Below, piece by piece: positions 55,404 through 63,481 of a stretch of 64,000 nucleotides of DNA; position 1 is the first letter of the stretch; the number at the start of each line of letters is the position of its first letter. This DNA comes from Sinorhizobium alkalisoli (lineage in GTDB: Bacteria > Pseudomonadota > Alphaproteobacteria > Rhizobiales > Rhizobiaceae). The notes beneath the pieces are model-generated. The model saw only the letters and a program-made list of their open reading frames with translations, was not told where the DNA came from and made no database searches. A program made the position numbers and the translations under genes. The DNA is taken from NCBI RefSeq assembly GCF_008932245.1, contig NZ_CP034911.1, positions 62,001 to 126,000 of the forward strand, in the 5' to 3' direction.

Positions 55404-56049
55404 ATGCTAAAGTCGGCATGCTACCCTGATATCGATCTGCGGTTTGAGCTTGTCGCGGGTGTGATGAAAGAGGTCACCGGCGATGTGGATATCGCCACCC
55501 GCATCGTCGAGGACAATGATCCACGCTACGAGATCTTGGGACGTCGCTCCGGAGATCATCGTACCGGTCTGCGGTCCTCAATATCTCGAACGTCATGGCT
55601 GTCTGGAGGACGCCTCAAGACTGGCGCAGCCGACTTTCCTGCACCTGACTGATCACCAGAAAGACCAGTGGAAGCCATTTCTCGGAGCCAGCTATCCCGA
55701 GATCTCCTCAGGCGGGACATCGAACCAGTTTTCGGACTATGCAGTCATCTTGCAGGCGGCCAGTCAGGGCAAGGGCGTAGGCTTGGGTTGGATCAGCGTG
55801 ATCGCCAATGCTCTGAGGCAGGGCGTATTAACTCGGGCCTCGGTGGTGCAGGTCGACACCGGCCGCATTCACCGACTGATCACTCCCAGGAACAGGGTCC
55901 TTCCGTCGCCAACTCGCAAAATCTGTGAATGGCTGCAGTCGAGGATGGCGACCGATTCGGATCTCTTGGAGATCCGAACAGGCGCTTCAATGCAGGGCCG
56001 AGCCCATGACCGGGGCATTGCGCAGACTTTGCTCGCCTCTAAAGAGTAG
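55404..56049 (+). pseudogene. LysR-type regulator, effector domain only, frameshifted
   Basis: YPDIDLRFELVAG and DVDIATRIVEDNDPRYEI, then after a shift near 55545 DVAPEIIVPVCGPQYLERHG, LHLTDHQKDQWKPFLG and QAASQGKGVGLGWISVI, match a GcvA-type LysR substrate-binding domain. The helix-turn-helix is missing. Confidence 0.75.
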
Positions 56050-56161
56050 TTTTCAGGGCACTGTAAATTTCGCGGCCGTCGAGAAAATGTGGGGATCTAG
56101 CGGTATGACCAAATTTGATCGTGATCCCCTTTCTCGTCGCCACCGACTTTTCCGGTAGCAG

Positions 56162-56942
56162 GTGCGTCAACGAGCAGATTGGTCTGCTCGCGTGGCGGAC
56201 ACGACGCCAGAGGGGATGATACATGCGGTCGAACTGGCGATCCCTCGTCTGCTGGCGGACGCCGGCCGGGCCGAGAAGGACATTATGGGGATTGGTGTTT
56301 CGATACCCGGCGAGGTCGATCCGCAAAAGGGCATATGTCTCCAGAGCCCGCGGTTCGGCTGGCGCGACCTCCACTTCGCCGAGATGCTGGCCGAGCGTGT
56401 GCATGCGCCAGTGTGGATCGACGACGACGTGAATGCCTTCGCGATCGCGCAGAAACTGTTCGGCGCCGGCCGCAACCACCGTAATTTCGCGGCGCTCGCC
56501 ATCGGAACCGGCATCGGCTGCTCGCTCGTGTTGAACGGGGATATCTACCACGGCAGCAACAGCAGCGCCGGGAAGCTCGGCCATATCACCTCGACCACTG
56601 GCGGAGCGCTTTGCGAATGCGGCCGGCGCGGCTGCCTCATGGTCCATGCCGCCGAGCCCGCCATGCTGGACGAGTACCAGCGCCGGCGGGGAACGCCGAT
56701 TTCACGCGCGACCTTCGTCGATGCCGTCGAGGCGGGTGACGAGACGGCGCTCGCCATCGTCGGCGGGGAGGCCGTCAGTTCGGCGATGCGCTGCTCACGC
56801 CGCTGCGGACGGCGATGGAAGGGTCTGTCTCCTTCTCCAAGCCTGAGCTGCTGACGGAATGGGTATCGAGCTCCTGGGCTCGGGTGCTGCCGCGCTTGCC
56901 ACGCAGAGCAACTTTGATCTCGAGCGCTCTCCGAGCGGCTGA
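56162..56942 (+). pseudogene. ROK-family kinase/regulator remnant
   Basis: GIGVSIPGEVDPQKGICLQS, WIDDDVNAFAIAQKLFGAGR and the zinc motif CECGRRGCL define the ROK family (sugar kinases and NagC/XylR-like repressors). The N-terminal part is lost. Frameshifts near 56790 and 56880 spread the C-terminus over three frames (LLTPLRTAMEGSVSFSKPEL, then GSGAAALATQSNFD). Confidence 0.8.
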
Positions 56943-57026
56943 TGCGGCGAGTTTAGCAGTCCAAAGCATATTGCCCTTGCAGTTGAGCGGAATCGAACCT
57001 GAGACCCCCGAGAAAGTAGCGGGCGT

Positions 57027-57319
57027 CTATTCGTCGTTGAACTCGACGGGCCAGATCTGGGCGCCCTGCAAAACACGCAGAACGCGAACTTCGTCGGCCA
57101 TCATGGTATTGCTGCGATGAAAGGCGTACGCGGGATAACAAGCTCTCGAGTCCCGGCAATCCGGCCAGGACGACCACTCTCAGGAAAGTCAAGGAGACGG
57201 CGTACAGCGCGGACGATATCTTCGTCCGCGTGGACCGCAGCTCTCGGATTCTCTCGTTCAATGTTACTGAAGATGGTCCCGCGATCATCAAGCGCGTATC
57301 GCGCCCATACAAGCCTCAT
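57027..57319 (-). pseudogene. RelE/ParE-family toxin with a one-base frameshift
   Basis: RLVWARYALDDRGTIFSNIE, RLLDFPESGRPGRIAGTREL and VIPRTPFIAA, then after one extra base near 57110 DEVRVLRVLQGAQIWPVEF, form a complete ParE toxin of about 97 residues. Toxins of this family inhibit gyrase or cleave mRNA. Upstream, in the position of a ParD antitoxin and overlapping the ATG, only a short possible tail (DWAEADARFCERRETAL) is visible. The pair looks inactivated. Confidence 0.8.
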
Positions 57320-57491
57320 CGGTCACCCGCCCCTGCTTTACACAAGGCCGTCTCCCGGCGCTCGCAAAAGCGCGCATCGGCCTCGGCCCAGTCATGCGGC
57401 GAAGGGCTGCTATCCCCGAAGGACTTTGCCACCCCGTTTTACCAGGGTGGCAACGGCTACTCGCATCAGCTGACCTCGCTGTGTTGCGACT

Positions 57492-58079
57492 TCAGCGGCC
57501 CCTGCCTTCGATCTCGATATAGAGTTTCACATCATCACCGATCATACCGAGTGCGGTCTTCAAGCCGAAGTCACTTCGCTTGACGGTGGTTTCGGCACTG
57601 AAGCCGACGACCTGGCTTTTGTCCCAGGGGTTTTCGCCCTCTTTGTTGAAGGTGACGTCGAGGGTGGCTGGCTGGGTGATTCCGGCGATCGTGAGATCGC
57701 CAGCAACCTTGCCGGTCTTCTCCCCGGTCCGCTCGTACGCCTTTCCAACGAAGGTGATGTCCGGAAACTCGGCCGCATTGAACCAATCGGCGCCCTGGAT
57801 ATCGCTGTCGCGTTGTTTGTTGTTGGTGGAGATGCTCTCGACCTTGACCGTCACATCGAGTGAACTCGCTTCCGGCTTGGCGGGATCAAATTCGAAGTTC
57901 CCTCCGAAATCCCGCGCGACCCCGACCACGCGCGAAAAACCCAGATGGTCGATGAAAAACACGATATTGGAGTGAACAATGTCGATATCGTAAGTTCGCG
58001 CCCGGGCCGGACCGATCGATAGCGCGGTCGCAACGAGAACCGACGCGATATAGGTGCATGCAAGCTTGATCATTGACAT
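57492..58079 (-). CDS. YceI-family periplasmic protein
   Basis: 195 residues from ATG 58079. The signal peptide (SVLVATALSIGPARA) is followed by the lipocalin-like YceI domain with DIVHSNIVFFIDHLGFSRV, SISTNNKQRDSDIQGADWF and KRSDFGLKTALGMIGDDVKL. YceI proteins bind isoprenoids or other hydrophobic ligands in the periplasm. It starts ten bases after the end of the membrane protein gene, on the same strand, so both share a promoter. Confidence 0.88.
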   Translation of the reverse strand: MSMIKLACTYIASVLVATALSIGPARARTYDIDIVHSNIVFFIDHLGFSRVVGVARDFGGNFEFDPAKPEASSLDVTVKVESISTNNKQRDSDIQGADWFNAAEFPDITFVGKAYERTGEKTGKVAGDLTIAGITQPATLDVTFNKEGENPWDKSQVVGFSAETTVKRSDFGLKTALGMIGDDVKLYIEIEGRGR

Positions 58080-58089
58080 TCCTCCCTTG

Positions 58090-58944
58090 TCAAATTGGAA
58101 AGCTCGAACCGTATGAAAGGATTGCAATCGCGGCCGCGGCGGCGGCGGGTATCGCGCAGAGCAACCCGAAGGCGAAAAGACGTGCAAAGCGCCTCCGAAG
58201 ACGGCCGATCCATTTTATCCGCCTGGCGAGCTCCGGAACGAGGAAGACGAGCCCGAGCGTCGCGAGCGCGAGGAGATCGGCCTTGCGGGTTATCAGCGTC
58301 ACCGCATAGACGACCGACAACATCCCGCCCGCTCCCCCTAGCAAGGCAGGCGTACCGAAGGGATTGTCATCGCTCCCAAAACTCCAAACGACAATCGCCA
58401 GGAGCGCGACCGCGAATATCAGACAGACCTGCAGGCTCGACGACGATGCGCCAAGGAGCGCAATAGGAGCAAAGCCGAGGGTGGCGATGGCGAGAAGTAG
58501 CATGCGTTTCATGCCGTCCTCCGCGGCCGAACCGCCGAAGTCCCGTTGCAGCAGCGTCATCGACAGCATGCCGGCGGCCACGGCCACGGCGATTTCGAGC
58601 GGGGCGACTGTTAGCCGACTCTGTGCGATGTACAAGGCTGCCGCGAGCGGCTGCACCAAAGACAGCCAGCCAGCGAGGCGCGGACGATTGGCGAGATCGG
58701 CAGCGAAGCCGGCGACGGCACCGGCCAAGGATATGTAGAAGATCTTGTTCACTGCCCCGACGGCCGGAATCGGCGGAATCTTCTGATAGACGAGGAAATA
58801 GGACGCCAGAAAGGCAGCCGAGACGATCAGGCCGGTCCAGGCCGCGTCGAGGCTCAGAGCGCGCCGAAGGCCCGCAAGCGCGAAGGCGGCAATCGATACC
58901 GACGTCATCCCGATAACGATGGCTTCCTGCGGGGTGTCTCCCAT
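58090..58944 (-). CDS. multi-pass membrane protein of unknown function
   Basis: 284 residues from ATG 58944 (a longer frame from 59028 is less likely). About eight hydrophobic segments cover nearly the whole length, for example LIVSAAFLASYFLVYQ and VCLIFAVALLAIVVW. I do not recognise the family. It precedes yceI and follows a promoter that carries the same palindrome as the P450 operon, so it may transport or sense a substrate or product of that pathway. Confidence 0.65.
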   Translation of the reverse strand: MGDTPQEAIVIGMTSVSIAAFALAGLRRALSLDAAWTGLIVSAAFLASYFLVYQKIPPIPAVGAVNKIFYISLAGAVAGFAADLANRPRLAGWLSLVQPLAAALYIAQSRLTVAPLEIAVAVAAGMLSMTLLQRDFGGSAAEDGMKRMLLLAIATLGFAPIALLGASSSSLQVCLIFAVALLAIVVWSFGSDDNPFGTPALLGGAGGMLSVVYAVTLITRKADLLALATLGLVFLVPELARRIKWIGRLRRRFARLFAFGLLCAIPAAAAAAIAILSYGSSFPI

Positions 58945-59052
58945 CGAAGTCACCCTCTCGGCGGAAAGATTTGAATGAGCGATTGCTGCAGCACCGTTTC
59001 TCCTCCCCAGGGCAGCGGCACAGACCAATGGTAATTTAAATACTATTCAGTC

Positions 59053-59076
59053 TTGAAATACCTTTTAGTATTTATT
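59053..59076 (-). promoter_or_regulatory. operator-like palindrome O1, upstream of the membrane protein/yceI genes
   Basis: TTGAAATACCTTTTAGTATT contains the 16-base core AAATACCTTTTAGTAT (59056-59071), identical to that at 63288-63303 in front of the P450 gene. A half-site (AAATACTATT) lies just upstream. The inverted ATAC/GTAT arms suggest a dimeric repressor or activator. Confidence 0.65.
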
Positions 59077-59135
59077 ATCGAGGTTTGTCAATTCCCTTCT
59101 GCAGACGCATGGCAGCGGCCGCGACAGCGGCCGGC

Positions 59136-59969
59136 TCAGCCGAGCCTGTCGGCGTGCCACCTCAGGTGATCGTCCATGAAGGTCGAGATGAAATAGTAGG
59201 AATGGTCGTAGCGCTCGTGCATGCGAAGCGTCAGGCCAATGCCGGTGTCCTTCACCGCCGCTTCGAACAGCCCCGGCCTCAGACCGTTGTCGAGGAAGCC
59301 ATCCGCCTTGCCCTGGTCGATCAGGAATTCCGGAAAGCGGGCGCCATCCTCGACGAGCGCGCAGGCGTCGTATTTTCGCCAGGCGGCCTTGTCGGCGCCG
59401 AGATACTTCTCGAAGGCGCCGACGGACCAGTCGGCGGAAGAGGGGGCGACGATCGGCGCAAAGGCCGAGCAGCTCCGGAGGCGCTCGGGGTTCCTGAGTG
59501 CGATCGTCATGGCGCCGTGGCCGCCCATCGAATGGCCGAAGATGCCCTGCCGGTCCATGTCGACGCGGAAATGCTCGCGGACAAGCGCCGGCAGTTCCTC
59601 GGTGATGTAGCTGTACATCCGATAGTGTTCGGCCCACGGCGCCTCCGTCGCGTCCAGGTAGAAGCCGGCGCCCTTGCCCATCTGCCAGTTCGTCAGCTCG
59701 TCCGCCACGTCCGCTCCGCGCGGGCTGGTGTCCGGGCAGACGACGATCAGGCCGAGCTCGGCGGCCATGCGGCGGTATTCGCCCTTTTCCATGACGTTCG
59801 CGTGGGTGCAGGTGAGGCCGGAGAGATACCAGAGCACCGGGCGCGGTTCCCGCGTCGCCTGCGGCGGCACATAGACGGCGAAGGTCATTTCTCCGTTGCA
59901 GGCCGTGGATTCGTGGGCGAAGACGCCCTGCATGCCGCCAAAGGCGGTGGTCTGCGAGATGATTTTCAT
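59136..59969 (-). CDS. fghA: S-formylglutathione hydrolase (esterase D family)
   Basis: 277 residues, an alpha/beta hydrolase of normal length. The nucleophile is S147 in GHSMGGHG; LSGLTCTHANVMEKGEYRRM and YDHSYYFISTFMDDHLRWHA (catalytic His) are hallmark motifs. It hydrolyses S-formylglutathione to glutathione and formate in formaldehyde detoxification. As the last gene of a P450 operon, it may deal with formaldehyde released by oxidative demethylation. Confidence 0.92.
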   Translation of the reverse strand: MKIISQTTAFGGMQGVFAHESTACNGEMTFAVYVPPQATREPRPVLWYLSGLTCTHANVMEKGEYRRMAAELGLIVVCPDTSPRGADVADELTNWQMGKGAGFYLDATEAPWAEHYRMYSYITEELPALVREHFRVDMDRQGIFGHSMGGHGAMTIALRNPERLRSCSAFAPIVAPSSADWSVGAFEKYLGADKAAWRKYDACALVEDGARFPEFLIDQGKADGFLDNGLRPGLFEAAVKDTGIGLTLRMHERYDHSYYFISTFMDDHLRWHADRLG

Positions 59970-60049
59970 GGAAGCCCCTCAAGCAATCGGCGTCGGCCGC
60001 TTGCATCGCGGCCCCCTGTCCCTCGGCTGACGCTCCGCAGCGCGTAGCG

Positions 60050-60955
60050 TCAGGCAAGCGCCTTGGCGAGATAGGACATATCGAAGACGCCGGTCGCCGA
60101 CCTGCGATGGTCTTCGTCCAGCAGCCCCGCCCGGATCATCAGGTCGATCGTGGTCTCAAGTGCCTTCTCGGGGATGGCGAGCCCATTCGGCCACATGCCC
60201 ATATCGCGCATATAGCGCAGGCCGCGGAGTGCGAGCCAGGCATCATCCGGCACGGTAACGCGCTGGAAGATCGGCAGTGTGATGCTCTCCTTGGCGGGAT
60301 CGTTGGTGATCCGGTATGCCTCGACAAGCGCCTTCAGGAGCTTGCACATCGTCTCACCATTGGCTTCGAGCCAATCTGTTCTGGCAATGAGCGCCGCAAA
60401 TACGATTTCCGGAATGGCGTCATTGACCTCGCCGATGAGGTTGTAACCCGCGGCTTCTGCCAGGAAGTTCCAGGGAGCCGGCTGCGGGGCGCAATCGATA
60501 TCTCCCGCCTGGAGCGCCTCCCACCGCTTGGTGTGCACGCCGGCAAGCGCGAATTCGTAGTCGCCCGGATATTTCAGCCCGTCGCGGGAAAGCAGCAGCT
60601 GCGTGTAGATCGCCGTTCCCTCGGTCAGCGACGAGGTGCCGATTTTCTTACCCTTGAGCGCGGCGATCGATCCGATCGACGGATGCGCGACGAGCGACAT
60701 CGGCAGGCGGTTCGAGTTCGACGCGACGATGCGCAGGTCACCGCCCTTGATGTAGCTCGAGACCGCCCCTTCCGGCGGCGTGATCGCCAGATCCGCCGCC
60801 CCTTCGGCTACGGCGGTCGTCGCCTTGTCGACGCTGCCGAGACGCAGATATTCAACCTTCAGCCCGTATTTCTCGAACAGGCCCTGCTCTTCGGCGACGA
60901 ATACGGGAAGCCAGTTGAAGCCCTGTGCGCCACCCGCCAACTTAACGATAGTCAT
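60050..60955 (-). CDS. substrate-binding-like protein (NMT1/SsuA type) without signal peptide
   Basis: 301 residues. AGGAGG precedes the ATG at 60955. The fold pattern is that of nitrate/sulfonate/taurine-type binding proteins: LPVFVAEEQGLFEKYGLKVE, ADLAITPPEGAVS, LKGKKIGTSS and IDCAPQPAPWNFLAEAAGYN. It begins directly at the first beta strand (MTIVKLAGGAQGF), so it is probably cytoplasmic. No ABC permease or ATPase is nearby. Some enzymes with this fold, such as 4,5-dihydroxyphthalate decarboxylase, are cytoplasmic, so an enzymatic role in the pathway is possible. Confidence 0.75.
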   Translation of the reverse strand: MTIVKLAGGAQGFNWLPVFVAEEQGLFEKYGLKVEYLRLGSVDKATTAVAEGAADLAITPPEGAVSSYIKGGDLRIVASNSNRLPMSLVAHPSIGSIAALKGKKIGTSSLTEGTAIYTQLLLSRDGLKYPGDYEFALAGVHTKRWEALQAGDIDCAPQPAPWNFLAEAAGYNLIGEVNDAIPEIVFAALIARTDWLEANGETMCKLLKALVEAYRITNDPAKESITLPIFQRVTVPDDAWLALRGLRYMRDMGMWPNGLAIPEKALETTIDLMIRAGLLDEDHRRSATGVFDMSYLAKALA

Positions 60956-60982
60956 AATTGTTCCTCCTTGTGCGGCCGCGAA

Positions 60983-62008
60983 CTAGCGGTTCTGCGCCTT
61001 GAGTCTCTTGTCGAGCAGGGGGTAGGCGCGGCGCGCATTGCCTTCGAAGATCGCGTGCCTGTCCTCGGCGCTGAAGCCGAGCGCATCGATATAGCGCTTG
61101 GTGTCATCGAAGCTGTGCCCCGTTTCCGGGTCCACAGCCTTCACGGCGCCGAGCAGTTCCGCGCCGAACAGGATGTTCTTCTTGTCCACCACGCGGAAGA
61201 GCGTGTCGATGCCGGCCTGATGATAGACGCAGGTGTCGAAGAACAGGTTGTTCATCAGGTGCTCGGTAAGCGGCGGTTTTTCGAGCATGATCGACAGACC
61301 CCGATAGCGTCCCCAATGATAGGGGGCAGCGCCGCCGCCGTGTGGTATGATCAGCCGCAGCCTGGGATGCCGTTCGAAGAGATCGCCCTGGATGAGCTGC
61401 ATGAATACGGCGGTGTCGGCATTGATGTAGTGGGCGCCGGTCGTGTGCAGACAGCGCTCGCACGAGCCCGATACGTGGATCATCGCCGGAACGTCGAGCC
61501 CAACCATCGCCTCCCAGAGCGGATCCCACCATTCGTCATAGATCGGCGGAGCACTCCAGCGTCCGCCGGACGGATCCGGATTGAGATTGCAGCCGACGAA
61601 GCCTTGAGCGACGCAACGCTCGAGTTCGGCGATCACGGCCCGCAGATCCCCGTCGACGGTTTGCGGCAGTTGACACACGCCGGCGAAATTCTCCGGGAAC
61701 AGGTCGACGATGCGCTTGACGTTGTCGTTCGAGATTCGCGCCCATTCACCGGCGATCTCCACATTGTCGATGTGATGCCCCATCCCCGAGGCCCGTGGAC
61801 TGATGATCGTCAGATCCGAGCCGCGCTCCTTCTGAAGCTTCAGCTGGTTGGCCTCGATGATCGCGTACAACTCCTCGTCGGAAATGCCGGGATAGGCCGG
61901 CCTCTCCCTGACCCTGCCTTCCGCAAAGGCGACCTGCGCCTTGCGGAAGTCATGGTGTTTCTGCGGTTCGGTGGTGAAGTGGCCGTGGCAGTCGATAATC
62001 AGGGTCAT
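60983..62008 (-). CDS. amidohydrolase-family 4-oxalomesaconate hydratase-like (LigJ type)
   Basis: 341 residues; the ATG at 62008 overlaps the P450 stop by one base (TGATG). Metal-binding HGHF near the start, HVSGSC, LIIPHGGGAAPYHWGRYRG and FFDTCVYHQAGIDTLFRV resemble, as I recall, LigJ of Sphingobium, which hydrates 4-oxalomesaconate in the protocatechuate 4,5-cleavage/gallate route. GAHYINADTAVFMQLIQGDL and FEGNARRAYPLLD also fit. A related decarboxylase (ACMSD-like) is the alternative. Confidence 0.72.
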   Translation of the reverse strand: MTLIIDCHGHFTTEPQKHHDFRKAQVAFAEGRVRERPAYPGISDEELYAIIEANQLKLQKERGSDLTIISPRASGMGHHIDNVEIAGEWARISNDNVKRIVDLFPENFAGVCQLPQTVDGDLRAVIAELERCVAQGFVGCNLNPDPSGGRWSAPPIYDEWWDPLWEAMVGLDVPAMIHVSGSCERCLHTTGAHYINADTAVFMQLIQGDLFERHPRLRLIIPHGGGAAPYHWGRYRGLSIMLEKPPLTEHLMNNLFFDTCVYHQAGIDTLFRVVDKKNILFGAELLGAVKAVDPETGHSFDDTKRYIDALGFSAEDRHAIFEGNARRAYPLLDKRLKAQNR

Positions 62009-63198
62009 CACGCATCCCACTTTGCCGGCAGCACGTTCACGCCGCGGAAGCGCCAGCCCTTGGCCTTCACTTCCTGCTCGGGGTCAAGGCGCAGGTTCGG
62101 CAATTGCCTGAACGCCTCTTCGAGCGCGATCTCGCCCATGGCGCGCGACAGGAAATGCCCCGAACAGAAATGCGGACGGAAGCCGAAGGAGACGTGCTGC
62201 TTCTTCTTGCGCAACATGTCGAACTGATCCGCATTCTCGAAGCGCGCTTCGTCGCGGTTTGCGGACCCCATGACGATGGCTACGGAGGACCCCGCCGGGA
62301 TGACGGTGCTGGCGATCTCGAAATCCTGCGCGGCCACACGGGGCGTCACCCCGATCGGCGCGATCCAGCGCAGCCCCTCGTCGAAAGCCTTCAGCGCGTG
62401 AGCCGACGGATCTTCCGCCATGACCTTCGCCTGTTCCGGGTTCGACAGTAACCCGGCGCAGGCGTTTGCGGCCGCATGGCCAGGTTCCTGCAGGCCGCCC
62501 AGGATGATGACGCGCATGGTCGGCGAAATCTCCTTAAGGCTGCGCGCCTTGCCCTCGGGCATGCCGCCATGCATGACGTGGCTCATCAGCGTGTGGTTGG
62601 GCTTCGAAAGCGCTGCGTCATAAAGTGCGCCCAGCTGGTTGTCGATATCGGCGAGAGCGGCGTCGAGCCGGTCCCAGACCGCCTGGTCGTTGGAAACATT
62701 CTGGAGACCCAGCGCCATCGCGTGGAACCACTCGACCAGATTGTCGTTCGAGGTTTCCGTCAGGCCGATCACGTCGCCGATACAGCGCACCGAGATCGGC
62801 TCGAAAAGCTCGGTCGTCAGATTTGCCGCGCCCTTCGGTCTGATCTCATCGATAAACCGCTGCACCACCGGTCGGGTCAGGCGGTCGACATAGGAGCGCA
62901 CGCGCTCCTGCGTCAGGTTGAGGTCGATGCCCTCGCGCAGGCAGGCATGCTCCTCCCCCGACATGGTCAGGACATTGGGCATGCCCATGACGCGCGCCTC
63001 CGGCCGATCCGGAGCGCCCGACGGTCCGAACACCCTGTCGTTCGCGCCGACCGTGCGGCAATCCTCATACCGTGTAACGAAATACTCGTTGGTCCCCGCG
63101 AAGAACGCGACCGGGGCCTCGCGGCGCAGTCGCGCGTAAACCGGGTAGGGATCATTGTACAGGTTCGCCCCTGTCAGGGCAGACGCATCACTTGCCAT
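62008..63198 (-). CDS. cytochrome P450
   Basis: 396 residues from ATG 63198, with GGAGG seven bases upstream. The heme-binding Cys lies in FGFRPHFCSGHFLSR. The I-helix reads ILGGLQEPGHAAANA and lacks the usual acid-Thr pair, as in some bacterial P450s with unusual substrates or proton relays. A K-helix ExxR is seen in LKAFDEGLRWIAP. It is soluble and bacterial-type, and needs ferredoxin/reductase partners not encoded in the window. It is the first gene of an operon with a LigJ-like hydratase and fghA. Oxidative demethylation of a methoxyaromatic is a reasonable but unproven guess. Confidence 0.9.
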   Translation of the reverse strand: MASDASALTGANLYNDPYPVYARLRREAPVAFFAGTNEYFVTRYEDCRTVGANDRVFGPSGAPDRPEARVMGMPNVLTMSGEEHACLREGIDLNLTQERVRSYVDRLTRPVVQRFIDEIRPKGAANLTTELFEPISVRCIGDVIGLTETSNDNLVEWFHAMALGLQNVSNDQAVWDRLDAALADIDNQLGALYDAALSKPNHTLMSHVMHGGMPEGKARSLKEISPTMRVIILGGLQEPGHAAANACAGLLSNPEQAKVMAEDPSAHALKAFDEGLRWIAPIGVTPRVAAQDFEIASTVIPAGSSVAIVMGSANRDEARFENADQFDMLRKKKQHVSFGFRPHFCSGHFLSRAMGEIALEEAFRQLPNLRLDPEQEVKAKGWRFRGVNVLPAKWDA

Positions 63199-63266
63199 TT
63201 CCACCTCCCACGCAAACCTTCCGGCATCGGTGCCGCTCTCGGCACCACTCCTTCCGCCATCAGGAT

Positions 63267-63308
63267 TTCACATACCATTTGGACTTCAAATACCTTTTAG
63301 TATGTGAA
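63267..63308 (-). promoter_or_regulatory. operator-like palindrome O2, P450 operon promoter
   Basis: TTCAAATAC, six bases and GTATGTGAA (63285-63308) form a near-perfect palindrome (8 of 9 pairs), preceded by the half-site TTCACATACC at 63267-63276. The central 16 bases equal O1 at 59056-59071. Confidence 0.7.
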
Positions 63309-63404
63309 TGCGTCGTGTGTCAATGCATGATTGCGAATGCGCTATGGTGAAGGCGCTCAGCGGCAAACCTTCGACAGGAACTGAAAGTCGCGCAGCCTTG
63401 CGTC

Positions 63405-63447
63405 TTTGGATACTCAATGGTATTAGAACACTGTCTAGTATTTCAAT
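63405..63447 (+). promoter_or_regulatory. related operator-like site O3, alcohol dehydrogenase promoter
   Basis: GGTATTAG and CTAGTATTTCAA, separated by eight bases, repeat the TAGTAT arms of O1 and O2 in a less perfect arrangement, about 35 bases before the dehydrogenase ATG. It may be the third site of the same regulator. Confidence 0.45.
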
Positions 63448-63481
63448 CGGTGTCTGAACCAGTTGCAAGTGGGAGGAAATC

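Noticed and set aside
59085..60047. 320-codon plus-strand frame and a 330-codon minus frame in the fghA region
   Set aside because: Both overlap the clear S-formylglutathione hydrolase gene and have no family motifs.
60107..62227. 706-codon open frame on the plus strand
   Set aside because: It lies antisense to three well-supported minus-strand genes. Its composition is the mirror of high-GC coding DNA, and no domain is recognisable.
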